Positions 37,692 to 46,291 of a DNA stretch of 48,477 nt are shown here, piece after piece. The notes under the pieces were generated by a model. It saw only the letters and a list, made by a program, of their open reading frames with translations, had not been told where the DNA came from and ran no database searches. Numbering within the stretch: the stretch's first letter is position 1; every line of letters starts with the position of its first letter. A program made the position numbers and the translations under genes. The stretch spans positions 1-48,477 of the forward strand of contig DAOTTI010000036.1 of assembly GCA_034437795.1 (NCBI GenBank), in the 5' to 3' direction. This DNA is from DAOTTI01 sp034437795 (lineage in GTDB: Bacteria > Chloroflexota > UBA11872 > UBA12225).

Positions 37692-37905
37692 CTCTGGAGC
37701 CAAAGTCCCTCGTAGACGCGCCGGAAGCGGCATCGACGAAGGACTTCCCCGCACGTGCATAGGCTACTCTGGAGCCAAAGTTCCTCGTGCACGTGCCGGC
37801 ATCCGCATCTATGAGGGTCTTCCCCGCCGGTGCGAAGGGTGAGGGTATCGCCTGGCTGTGCCTCGCGGATGTGGCGGGTCTTCCTCGCCGGCGCAGATGG
37901 TGAGG
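37692..37905. repeat. 75-bp tandem repeat, two clear copies and one diverged
   Basis: CTCTGGAGCCAAAGT begins at 37692 and again at 37767. Each unit continues with CCTCGT(A/G), a (G/T)GCCGG core, GCATC and GG(A/T)CTTCCCCGC. A third, degenerate unit ends around 37900 with GGGTCTTCCTCGCCGGCGCA. The period is 75 nt, which also allows a 25-residue repeat on the minus strand (FGSR-containing), but no start or flanking gene supports coding. Confidence 0.6.
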
Positions 37906-38000
37906 GCTCGGCCAGCAGGAACCGCTGGCTGCACCTTCGGCCAGCCGGCGCTCCGCGGGCTGGAGCCCAGCTGTGGCAGGATGCTCGCGGGAGAGCAACC

Positions 38001-38396
38001 GTGGTGGAGGCTATCACCCGCATTGATCGCCTGGAGCAAGGGCTGGCCCACCTCGCGGAAGCCCAGGCTCGCACCGAGGCCACGCTCGACCGCCTGGTGG
38101 AAGCCCAGCGACAGCTCGCCGAGGCCCAGGCCCGCACCGAGGCCACCCTCAGCCGCCTGGTAGAAGCCCAGGGGCGGACCGAGGAGCAGCTTGCCATGCT
38201 CCTGAGCTGGTGGCGAGGCGAGGACGGGCGGTGCCAGGGTGAGTGCTACGAGCGTGACGTCCTGCGCCAGGCTCCGGTGCTCTTCCACGATGGCGACGGC
38301 GGCCCCGCGGACGAGCCGTCCGTTCGGCGCCGATCGCCTTGCGTCGGCTCCGGCATCCAGGCCCGGCCGGCGGCGCAGGCTAACTGCATCCGGTGA
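38001..38396 (+). pseudogene. Truncated coiled-coil/nuclease-like gene
   Basis: GTG 38001 has GGGAGAG about 7 nt upstream. The first 80 residues are a heptad-like coiled coil with an 11-residue repeat unit (LAEAQARTEATLDRLVEAQ, LAEAQARTEATLSRLVEAQ) ending LLSWWRGEDGRCQGECYERD. Proteins with this coiled coil usually go on to a restriction-endonuclease-like domain. Here the frame ends within 45 residues in low-quality sequence (RRSPCVGSGIQARPAAQANC) and dispersed repeats follow. I read this as a gene that lost its nuclease part. Confidence 0.5.
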
Positions 38397-38770
38397 GAAC
38401 CTCTCCCCACGGCCGTCGTTCCCCGTCTCCGCGTCGGAGCGGGGGCGGCGGGGCCAAGCCGCACGGTGAGGCGAAGTAGGGCAGGGGTGCGGCGCGGCCG
38501 CGGCCGAAGGGGATGCGGTCCGGTCACCCTGCGCGGCCGCGGCCGAAGGGGGTGCGGTCCGCCCCGGCGGCTGATCCGAACGCAGTGCGTGCGTCCTCGA
38601 TCTCGGCGGTCACTGCGCCGCACGAACTTGCCAGCGGTACCTTAGCCCGGCGTATTCATGCGCGGAGCCCTCACCTCCGCCTCTGCCACAGGGAGACGGG
38701 CTCCAGCTCGTAGCGCCGGGAAGGCTCAGGGTACCCTCTTCCCTTCCCACAGGGAGAGGGAACCCATCGC
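38397..38770. repeat. Cluster of dispersed palindromic repeats
   Basis: 38417-38445 (GTTCCCCGTCTCCGCGTCGG AGCGGGGGC) and the GGGGCCAAGCCGCACGGTGA segment match the units at 12560 and 13500. CGCGGCCGCGGCCGAAGGGG is repeated at 38494-38513 and 38531-38550. 38671-38700 and 38731-38762 (CCCTCTTCCCTTCCCACAGG GAGAGGGAACCC) are further copies. This region precedes the aconitase gene; no gene is seen. Confidence 0.65.
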
Positions 38771-38911
38771 CAGCGAGAACACATCGGGGCTAGAATCCCG
38801 CCCGCCACGTCCATGGGCCTCCATGGGCCATGGGCCGGCTTCCTGGCGGGCAGCGCTCCCTGGCCGGACGGTTGGTACACGTGTGAACATTAAGAGGAAA
38901 GGTGCGGCGAG

Positions 38912-41824
38912 ATGACGACTGTTCCCAACCCGTTTGGTACCCGCTCGACGCTCTCCACCGAGCGCTATACCGCGTCGTACTACAGCCTGCCCGCCCTGGA
39001 GAAGGCGGGGCTCACCAGGCTGGACCGGCTGCCGTTCACTGTGAAGGTCTTCCTGGAGAATGTGCTGCGCCATTGCGAGTCGGGCCTGGCCTGCGAGCAG
39101 GACGTTGAGCAGCTTGGGCGCTGGAGCGCCGACGCCGACCTGAACGACGAGTTCCCCTTCATGCCGGCGCGGGTCCTGCTGCAGGATTTCACCGGCGTCC
39201 CGGCCGTCGTCGATCTGGCTGCCATGCGCTCCGCGGTGGCGCGCCTGGGCGGCGACCCGCAGCGGATCAACCCGCTCGTTCCAGTCGACCTGGTGATCGA
39301 CCACTCCGTGCAGGTGGACGCCTTCGGCTCGGCGCTGGCCCCGCGGATCAACGTGGAGCGGGAGTACGAGCGCAACCGCGAGCGCTACACCCTCCTCCGG
39401 TGGGCCCAGAAGGCCTTCCACAACTTCCGCGTGGTGCCGCCCAGCACTGGCATCGTGCACCAGGTCAACCTCGAGTACCTGGCCAGCGTGGTGCAGCTTC
39501 GCCCCATCGCCAACGAGATGATCGCCTTCCCCGACACGCTCGTGGGCACGGACTCCCACACCACCATGGTGAACGGCCTGGGCGTGCTGGGATGGGGCGT
39601 GGGCGGCATCGAAGCCGAGGCGGTTATGCTCGGGCAGCCCATCTCCCTGCTTACGCCCGTCGTCGTGGGCTTCCACCTCTACGGCGACCTGCCGGAAGGG
39701 ACGACGGCCACCGACCTGGTGCTGACCGTCACGCAGATGCTCCGCAAGCATGGCGTCGTCGGCAAGTTCGTCGAGTTCTACGGCCAGGGCCTCGACCTCC
39801 TGAGCATCGCCGATCGCGCCACCCTCTCCAACATGGCGCCGGAGTACGGCGCGACGTCGTCCATCTTCCCCATTGACGACCAGACGCTCCAGTATCTGCG
39901 CGCCACCGGCCGCAGCGAGCAGCAGGTCGACCTCGTTGAGCGCTACGCCAAGGAGCAGGGCTTGTTCCGCACCGCCAGCTCGCCAGCGCCCGAGTTCAGC
40001 GAGACCCTGGACCTGGACCTGGCCACGGTCGAGCCGAGCCTCGCCGGGCCGCTGCTCCCTCAGGCGCGGGTGCCCCTCAGCCGGGTCAAGCGCAGCTTCC
40101 GCCTGGCCTTCCCCAAGCAGTACAAGGCCCCGGAGCAGAAGCCCGTGGTCGTGGCTAAGGAGCGCATGGACTGGGAAGGCGCCAGCGCCGACGCGGGACA
40201 GGCGCGCCAGCAGCTGGACGAGATCGCGCCCGAAGACCTGGTGCCGACCGGCAAGAAGATCGATCTCAGCTTCGACGGCGTGCACAGCGAGGTGGGAGAC
40301 GGCTCGGTGGTGATCGCGGCCATCACCAGCTGCACCAATACGTCCAACCCCACCGTCATGCTTGGCGCTGGCCTCCTGGCGAAGAAGGCCGTCGAGCGCG
40401 GGCTGATGGTCAAGCCCCACGTGAAGACCAGCCTGGCCCCAGGCTCGCGCGTGGTGACCGACTACCTCCGCGACGCCGGGCTCATGCCCTATCTGGAGGC
40501 CCTGCGCTTCCACCTCGTCGGCTACGGTTGCACCACCTGTATCGGCAACAGCGGCGAGAGCCTGGCCTCCGACGAGCTGAACGCGGCCGTCCGCGAGCAC
40601 TCCCTGGTCGTGGCCGCCGTTTTGAGCGGGAACCGGAACTTCGCCGGCCGCATCCATCCCCTGGTGCGGGCCTCCTACCTCGCCTCGCCCCCCCTGGTGG
40701 TGGCCTATGCCTTGGCCGGCACCGTGGACATCGACCTGACCAAGGAGCCGATCGGCCACGACCCGACCGGCCAGCCGGTGTACCTGCGCGACATCTGGCC
40801 CACGACGCAGGAGGTGCAGGAGGTGATGGACCGCGTGGTGCGGCCGGAGCTATTCAAGGAGGCCTACGAGCAGGTCTTCATCGGCGATGAGCACTGGCAG
40901 GCATTGCCCGTTCCGGAAGGTGCGCTCTACGAGTGGGACGCGGCGTCGACCTACGTGCAGGAGCCGCCGTTCTTCCAGGACCTGCCTCCCGAGCCCCCGC
41001 CCCTCCAGGACATCAAGGGCGCCCGCGTCCTGATCATGGTCGGCGACTCGTTCTCGACCGACGAGATCTCGCCGGCCGGCAGCATCCCCGTGGAGAGCCC
41101 CGCCGGCCAGTACCTCATCGCCCACGGGGTGCAGCCCCGCGACTTCAATACCTACGGCGCGCGCCGCGGCAATCATCAGGTGATGATGCGGGGCACCTTC
41201 GGCAACCCGCGCGTGAAGAACAAGCTGGTCCCCGACCAGGAAGGCGACTGGACCATCCACCAGCCATCGGGCCAGCGGGTCCGCATCTTCGAGGCCGCGC
41301 AGCGCTACGCCAAGGAGGGCACGCCCCTGATCGTGATCGCCGGCAAAGACTACGGCATGGGTAGCTCGCGCGACTGGGCGGCCAAGGGCCCCTTGCTCCT
41401 GGGCGTGAAGGCCGTCATTGCCGAAAGCTACGAGCGCATCCACCGCTCCAACCTGGTGGGAATGGGTATCCTGCCCCTTCAGTTCAAGCGCGGCGAGAAC
41501 GCGTCCACCCTCGGGCTCGATGGGTCCGAGGTCTATGAGATCACCGGCCTCAGTGACGGCCTTGTGCCGGGCGAGGAGGTGACGGTCCTGGTCACGCGGC
41601 CGGACGGCAGCACCTCCGCCTTCAAGGCCGTGGCGCGTGTGGATAGCCCGATCGACGTGGAGTACCTGCGCCACGGCGGCATCCTGCAGATGGTGCTGCG
41701 GAACCTATTGAAGGCGCCGGGCCGCGCCGCCGACCTGGCGGCGGCAGCGACGGAGGGCGTGTCGGCCGAGGCGGTCCGGGGCGGCGGCGCGGCCGCCGGG
41801 GCGGCTGGCTCGCAGGTCTCCTGA
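38912..41824 (+). CDS. acnA: Aconitate hydratase AcnA
   Basis: 970 residues, slightly longer than the usual ~900. TDSHTTMVNGLGVLGWGVGG, TSCTNTSNPTVMLGAGLLA and GYGCTTCIGNSG supply the three 4Fe-4S cysteines and active-site residues; GDSFSTDEISPAGSIP and IAGKDYGMGSSRDWAAKGP form the swivelling C-terminal domain. It interconverts citrate and isocitrate in the TCA cycle; apo-AcnA/IRP1 relatives can bind RNA. The extra length is an Ala/Gly-rich C-terminal tail (about residues 940-970) and small insertions. AAGAGGAAAGG lies about 10 nt before the ATG. Confidence 0.97.
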   Translation: MTTVPNPFGTRSTLSTERYTASYYSLPALEKAGLTRLDRLPFTVKVFLENVLRHCESGLACEQDVEQLGRWSADADLNDEFPFMPARVLLQDFTGVPAVVDLAAMRSAVARLGGDPQRINPLVPVDLVIDHSVQVDAFGSALAPRINVEREYERNRERYTLLRWAQKAFHNFRVVPPSTGIVHQVNLEYLASVVQLRPIANEMIAFPDTLVGTDSHTTMVNGLGVLGWGVGGIEAEAVMLGQPISLLTPVVVGFHLYGDLPEGTTATDLVLTVTQMLRKHGVVGKFVEFYGQGLDLLSIADRATLSNMAPEYGATSSIFPIDDQTLQYLRATGRSEQQVDLVERYAKEQGLFRTASSPAPEFSETLDLDLATVEPSLAGPLLPQARVPLSRVKRSFRLAFPKQYKAPEQKPVVVAKERMDWEGASADAGQARQQLDEIAPEDLVPTGKKIDLSFDGVHSEVGDGSVVIAAITSCTNTSNPTVMLGAGLLAKKAVERGLMVKPHVKTSLAPGSRVVTDYLRDAGLMPYLEALRFHLVGYGCTTCIGNSGESLASDELNAAVREHSLVVAAVLSGNRNFAGRIHPLVRASYLASPPLVVAYALAGTVDIDLTKEPIGHDPTGQPVYLRDIWPTTQEVQEVMDRVVRPELFKEAYEQVFIGDEHWQALPVPEGALYEWDAASTYVQEPPFFQDLPPEPPPLQDIKGARVLIMVGDSFSTDEISPAGSIPVESPAGQYLIAHGVQPRDFNTYGARRGNHQVMMRGTFGNPRVKNKLVPDQEGDWTIHQPSGQRVRIFEAAQRYAKEGTPLIVIAGKDYGMGSSRDWAAKGPLLLGVKAVIAESYERIHRSNLVGMGILPLQFKRGENASTLGLDGSEVYEITGLSDGLVPGEEVTVLVTRPDGSTSAFKAVARVDSPIDVEYLRHGGILQMVLRNLLKAPGRAADLAAAATEGVSAEAVRGGGAAAGAAGSQVS

Positions 41825-41954
41825 CGCGCCCCGCTGGTACTGGCGCCATGGGAGAACCGCCTGGCTCCAGCCGGCCGTGCCGGAGCGCGCATCCTCGACC
41901 TGATTGGCCGCGGCCAGACGGTCCCAGCGCAGCACCAGCCTGGTGGCCTCACGG

Positions 41955-42094
41955 CCGGCGATGCGTTCGCTCCCCCTGTGGGACCAAGCCAGGGTGCGGG
42001 CTGCATCCAAAGCCCCCTCTCCCTGTGGGCGAGGGCGAGGGTCCACCCCCGTCTGGCCGGTCCGCAGGACCCCCCTCTCCCTGTGGGCGAGGGC
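41955..42094. repeat. Palindromic repeats after aconitase
   Basis: CCCCCTCTCCCTGTGGGCGA GGGC occurs at 42013-42036 and again at 42071-42094, 58 nt apart, with a degenerate copy near 41970 (GCTCCCCCTGTGGGACC). No gene in 41825-42257 and no evident terminator. Confidence 0.7.
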
Positions 42095-42257
42095 TCTGCT
42101 CATGAATACTCCGAGGTAGGCCCCTCTAAGGCACAGCCCCCCACCTGCCCACTCCGCCCGGTCCGCACCGACCGCTGGCAATCGGCAACGGCAGCAATGG
42201 GCTACACCAAGAGGGGCAGCAGGCGGTACACCAGAGCATAGAAGGGATGGCAGCAGC

Positions 42258-42551
42258 ATGAAGGTCACCGAGTTTCTGGAGCAGGAGCGGGCGGCGCTTC
42301 GGCAGGAAGAGGAGCGCCTGCGGGCGGATGCGCCGGATGCGTACACCGCCATGACCAGGATCTTCCCCGTGCAGTGCAAGCGGGAGTTCCTGGACTGGCT
42401 GGGCGACGGTGCCGACATCCCGCACGACGTGTTCGAGTCGATCCTGCGGCGCGTGGCCAGCCACAACGAGGTGCATGACCGGCTGGGGATCAGCCCGGCC
42501 TACGCCCACCTCTTGGCCGAACGCTGGCGTGAGAGCCACCGGCACGAGTGA
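42258..42551 (+). CDS. Uncharacterised 97-residue helical protein
   Basis: MKVTEFLEQERAALRQEEER, LRADAPDAYTAMTRIFPVQC, KREFLDWLGDGADIPHDVFE, SILRRVASHNEVHDRLGISP, AYAHLLAERWRESHRHE. Entirely helical and charged, with a single Cys and several His. No family recognised. GAAGGGATGG lies about 10 nt before the ATG. Convergent with the ABC-2 permease gene. Confidence 0.7.
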   Translation: MKVTEFLEQERAALRQEEERLRADAPDAYTAMTRIFPVQCKREFLDWLGDGADIPHDVFESILRRVASHNEVHDRLGISPAYAHLLAERWRESHRHE

Positions 42552-42613
42552 CCCCGGAGCGCCGGCTGGCTGCACGCCATAACGCTTTTCGCATTACGTA
42601 TTTCGCATCCCGG

Positions 42614-44314
42614 TCACCGGCCGACATCCTTTCCGGCAAACCGCGCCGTAGCCACGGCAAGGAGCACGGCAGCGGCAGCCAGCAGCCGCGCCACCGCAGG
42701 CCAGTCTACTCCTGTGACCATCGGGGCGCCATACTGGGTGAAGATCGAGAGGCGCACCAGCCAGTCCGGCCACCTGAGCACAGGCCCAAGCGACGTCACG
42801 AACAGGGACGCGGTGACGAGGGCGATCAGGGTGCCAGCCATGGCCGCTGGACGCAGCCATCCGGCCAGCGCAAAGCCGGCCGCCAGGACGGCCAGCGCCG
42901 GTGGCACCATGCCGTAGGCCGCGGCTGCAAGGTGGGCAGTGTCGATGGCCAGATCGGTCATGCGGGCGCCGGCGGCCACGCCGGCCAGCACCGCCGTCGC
43001 GACTGCGACCGTCGCGGCGGCGCTGGCGCCGAACCGCGCCGCCAGGATGGCAGGGCGGGGCTGTGGCGTGGCCAGCAGTAGCTCCAGCCTCCCCTCCGCC
43101 TCCTCGGCGGCCCAGCCCACAGCCAGAGTGACCGCCAGCACCGCCAGCAGGACGGGCGCGAACGAGAAGACCATCAGGCTTAGCACGCCGGGGACGGTCT
43201 CTAGCCTGCCGGCGGCCAGCGTGGCGGCCACGGCCGCCGGCACGGACGGCCCCTGCAGGAGGGCAGCCAGGCTCCGCTGCACGCCCCTGGCCAGGCTGGC
43301 CGACCAGGCGGCGTAGATGGCCATCGCGGCGCCCCACCACAGGCTGGTGCCGGCCGCCACGCGCAGCGAACGGCGCAGAACGCCCCTGACATGCCACTCG
43401 CCAGCCAGCGCCGGCCCACGGACCAGTGGCGGCTCGCCAGCCTGCCCCGTGCCCCGTCGTGGCGGCACCCCTGCCTGCCCCGGCATGGCCCACGACCTTC
43501 CTCGCCGAGAGAGGGCCGAGGCCCCCACGTCGCGCCCCGCGAAGAGCAGGACGGCCGTGCCCCCCAGCAGCACCGTTGCCCCCGCTAGCAGGAGCATCGC
43601 CCCCGCATGCGCGCCGTGGCCCGGCACCAGCGGTTTGCTCAGGTTGTAGTAGTACATCGGCGAGAGCAGCCGAAGACCCTGCCAGGCTGGATTGGCCCTG
43701 GCGGTCGCATCGAGCAGAAACGAGAGCACCAGGGCCACTCCGGTCAGGCCGGCCGCCGGGCGTCGCTCCGGCGTGAGCTGCGAGACGAAGAGCGCCAGGG
43801 CAGCGAAGAACCCGCTGGAAAGGGCCACGTTAGCCGCCAGGAGCAGCGCCTCGACCGGACCGTAGGCCGCGCTGGCGGCCGCCCCGCCGGCCAGCGCGAA
43901 CAGCCCAAGCAGCAAGCCGATCAGGAGCAAGGCGGTGAGCAGCGCAGCGAACTTCTCCACGGCAATGCGTGTCCGTGAGCGGGGCACCGAGAGCAGCACG
44001 TCCAGCGCGCCGCGGTCCTCTTCCCCCCGTAACGTGCCGCTCCCGGCCAGCAGGGCCCAGATGGCCGGCAGGATGAATAGGAACGGCCCCAGCCGGAAGG
44101 TGACGAACCCGCCCGGCGTGAGCACCTCGACCGGCTCGGAAAACCAGCGAAACGATTGCGCCACCTCCAGCAGCGCGGCCCGCGACTCGGCCGTCGCGAG
44201 GAAGGCCTGTACCTGGGTCAGCGCTATCACGAGCAGGATGCCCAGCCCAGCGCCGAAGCCAAGAATGGCCACGCGGCACTCGCGCAGCGTCTTGAGATAG
44301 ACGCTGCTCAGCAC
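42614..44314 (-). CDS. ABC-2 type exporter permease (double length)
   Basis: About 566 residues with about 12 transmembrane helices, twice the usual six, in two similar halves: LSSVYLKTLRECRVAILGFG starts the first, VRGVLRRSLRVAAGTSLWWG the second. LRGEEDRGALDVLLSVPRSR and AEEAEGRLELLLATPQPRPA are the matching cytoplasmic loops (E-E-G/R-G-x-L-x-x-L-L-x-x-P) of ABC-2 permeases, so one chain supplies both halves of the pore. GTG 44312-44314 has GGAGGGG 6 nt upstream and is preferred to the GTG at 44329. Partner of the ATPase at 44421. Substrate unknown; drug or lipid export is typical. Confidence 0.9.
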   Translation of the reverse strand: MLSSVYLKTLRECRVAILGFGAGLGILLVIALTQVQAFLATAESRAALLEVAQSFRWFSEPVEVLTPGGFVTFRLGPFLFILPAIWALLAGSGTLRGEEDRGALDVLLSVPRSRTRIAVEKFAALLTALLLIGLLLGLFALAGGAAASAAYGPVEALLLAANVALSSGFFAALALFVSQLTPERRPAAGLTGVALVLSFLLDATARANPAWQGLRLLSPMYYYNLSKPLVPGHGAHAGAMLLLAGATVLLGGTAVLLFAGRDVGASALSRRGRSWAMPGQAGVPPRRGTGQAGEPPLVRGPALAGEWHVRGVLRRSLRVAAGTSLWWGAAMAIYAAWSASLARGVQRSLAALLQGPSVPAAVAATLAAGRLETVPGVLSLMVFSFAPVLLAVLAVTLAVGWAAEEAEGRLELLLATPQPRPAILAARFGASAAATVAVATAVLAGVAAGARMTDLAIDTAHLAAAAYGMVPPALAVLAAGFALAGWLRPAAMAGTLIALVTASLFVTSLGPVLRWPDWLVRLSIFTQYGAPMVTGVDWPAVARLLAAAAVLLAVATARFAGKDVGR

Positions 44315-44394
44315 GACGCTCCCCTCCACTCCCTCTTCCAGGCAGGAACGTATGGAGCCCCTGAGACCGACCTCACGGGACGTCCCTCATTCTT

Positions 44395-44454
44395 CCTTCT
44401 TCCTTTTGCCTTCTTCCTTCTCACTCCTGCTCACTCTTGCCTTCTTCCTTCTCA
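44395..44454. repeat. Pyrimidine-rich 18-bp repeat spanning the ATPase stop
   Basis: TTGCCTTCTTCCTTCTCA occurs at 44406-44423 and 44437-44454. The second copy encodes part of the ATPase's charged C-terminus (EKEEGKSEQE); the first includes its stop and the spacer. A slipped duplication probably added or moved the stop codon. Confidence 0.6.
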
Positions 44455-45350
44455 TCCGGCTGGTACAGCCGCAGGAACGCCTCCTCCAGCGTCGGCTCGC
44501 GGCTGGCCAGGCTGGCCACGGGGTAGCGCGCGATGGTCTTGATCAGCGGGTCGATGTCCCCCTGCACGATGATCTGGAACACGCGGCCGTCGGTCCCCTG
44601 CACCTGCTGCACGCCCGCCACCAGGCGCAGCTCGCTGGCGTCGACCGGCACGGCGAAGGCGACATCGATATAGTGCTGCTTGATGTCGCGCAGGTCGCGG
44701 ACCGAGCCGGCCCGCACCAGCCGACCCTCGCGGATGATGGCGGCACGGTCACACAGGCGCTCGACCTCGCCCAGGATGTGGGACGAGAGGAAGACGGTCC
44801 GCCCGTCGGCCCGCACCTCCTCCACCAGGCGGGCAAACTCCGCCTGGTTCAGCGGGTCCAGCCCGAGCGTCGGCTCATCCAGGATCAGCAGCGCCGGCCG
44901 GTGCATGAAGGCCTGGATCAGGCCCACCTTCTGCTTGTTGCCGTGCGAGTACTGGCGGAACCTGCGCGTCGGGTCCAGGCCCAGCCGGTCGATCAGCTCC
45001 GCCAGGTAGCGCGCGTCCACACCGCCCCGCAGGTGAGCCAGGTAGGTCAGGATCTGGCGCCCGGTCAGGTCGGGGTCGAGCGAGAGCTCACCTGGCAGGT
45101 AGCCGGTGAAGCGCTTGACCGCCACCGCCTGGTGCCAGCAATCGAGGCCCCGGATGCGGGCGATCCCCGCATCCGGCCGGATCAGGCCCATCAGCTGGCG
45201 GATAGTCGTCGTCTTCCCGGCCCCATTCGGGCCCAGGAAACCGAACACCTCCCCTTCGTAGACGGAGAAGGAGAGGTCGATCACGCCGCGGTTGCGACCA
45301 TAGAACTTGGTCAGGCCCTCAAGGTGGATGATCTCGGTCGCCATGGCCAC
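44421..45350 (-). CDS. ABC exporter ATPase
   Basis: 309 residues. Walker A GPNGAGKTTT, the Q-loop region TGYLPGELSLDPDLTG, signature YSHGNKQKVGL, Walker B LLILDEPTLGLDP and SSHILGEVE match the CcmA-like drug/antibiotic exporter ATPases; the degenerate SHGNKQK signature is usual in this group. The C-terminal 80 residues are the regulatory domain. It starts at ATG 45348-45350 and is followed 106 nt later by its double-length permease gene. The final charged residues come from a purine-rich repeat. Confidence 0.94.
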   Translation of the reverse strand: MAMATEIIHLEGLTKFYGRNRGVIDLSFSVYEGEVFGFLGPNGAGKTTTIRQLMGLIRPDAGIARIRGLDCWHQAVAVKRFTGYLPGELSLDPDLTGRQILTYLAHLRGGVDARYLAELIDRLGLDPTRRFRQYSHGNKQKVGLIQAFMHRPALLILDEPTLGLDPLNQAEFARLVEEVRADGRTVFLSSHILGEVERLCDRAAIIREGRLVRAGSVRDLRDIKQHYIDVAFAVPVDASELRLVAGVQQVQGTDGRVFQIIVQGDIDPLIKTIARYPVASLASREPTLEEAFLRLYQPDEKEEGKSEQE

Positions 45351-45559
45351 GGGAGTCTACACCCACGACCCCGTTCAACCCGTCTGCTCCATCATCTGCC
45401 CTCCTCCTGTGCGCCCTGATCAATGCAGGTAACGGCGGCCGCTGCGGGGCTCCGTCTCAAGGGGCGGGACCCGCCGCCCGTTGGGCTCGCATCCATGGGG
45501 GCGAACCGAGCTCCAGCGTGGCCCGCCTCGTGTACACTCTGCCGACCGAGGTTATTTCC

Positions 45560-46231
45560 GTGCTGCCAAATCTCGAAGAACTGATCATCACGTTCGGCTA
45601 CGTCTTCGTCTTCGCCGTTGTCTTTGCCGAGTCAGGGCTGCTCATCGGCTTTTTCCTGCCCGGAGATAGCCTGCTCTTCACCGCCGGCTTCCTGGCCTCG
45701 CAGCCCCACCTCTTCGTCGAGCGGGGGCAGCTCCCGCCGGACATTGCCGTGCTCGCCATTGGCTGCTTCATCGCCGCCGTCCTCGGCGACAGTGTGGGGT
45801 ACAGCTTCGGCTACCGCGTCGGCCGCCGGCTCTTCCAGCGCGAAGATTCCATCTTCTTCCACAAGAAGCACCTGCTCAAGGCGGAGGCGTTCTACGAGAA
45901 GCACGGGGGCAAGGCGATCGTGCTGGCGCGCTTCATGCCCGTGGTGCGCACCTTCGCCCCCATCGTCGCCGGGGTCGGCCGGATGCGCTACTCGCGCTTC
46001 CTGGCCTATAACATCCTGGGCGGCCTGCTCTGGGGCGTCGGCGTGACCGTGGCCGGCTACTACTTCGGCCGGCTCCTGCCGCCGGAGCAGGTGGACCGCT
46101 ATCTCCTGCCGGTCATTGGCCTGATCATCGTCGTCTCAGTGGCGCCCAGCATCATCCACATCTGGCGGGAATCGCGGGACGAGATCATTGCCTGGCTGCG
46201 CCGGCGCCTGGTCGGCGCCCGGGTGTCGTAG
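45560..46231 (+). CDS. DedA-family membrane protein
   Basis: 223 residues. ESGLLIGFFLPGDSLLFTAG is the DedA N-terminal signature (E and the F-x-P-G-D motif), GDSVGYSFGYRVGRRLF and ARFMPVVRTFAPIVAGVGRM (R-F-x-P-x-x-R) follow, with about five membrane segments. DedA proteins are proton-linked lipid (undecaprenyl or phospholipid) flippases. GTG 45560 with GAGG 8 nt upstream is chosen over GTG 45518; the extra 14 residues are not conserved. Divergent from the ABC exporter operon. Confidence 0.92.
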   Translation: MLPNLEELIITFGYVFVFAVVFAESGLLIGFFLPGDSLLFTAGFLASQPHLFVERGQLPPDIAVLAIGCFIAAVLGDSVGYSFGYRVGRRLFQREDSIFFHKKHLLKAEAFYEKHGGKAIVLARFMPVVRTFAPIVAGVGRMRYSRFLAYNILGGLLWGVGVTVAGYYFGRLLPPEQVDRYLLPVIGLIIVVSVAPSIIHIWRESRDEIIAWLRRRLVGARVS

Positions 46232-46291
46232 CCGGCCGGTCGCTCCGGCCCGTTGTGGTGTACCATCCCTCCCTCAGCAGGGAGGAGATGC

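Noticed and set aside
37692..37905. Protein with 25-residue tandem repeats on the minus strand
   Set aside because: No start codon with ribosome-binding site, no flanking coding sequence, and neighbouring sequence is the dispersed repeat family.
38726..40759. 677-codon minus-strand frame opposite aconitase
   Set aside because: Pure antisense of a clearly identified gene; no motif or start signal.
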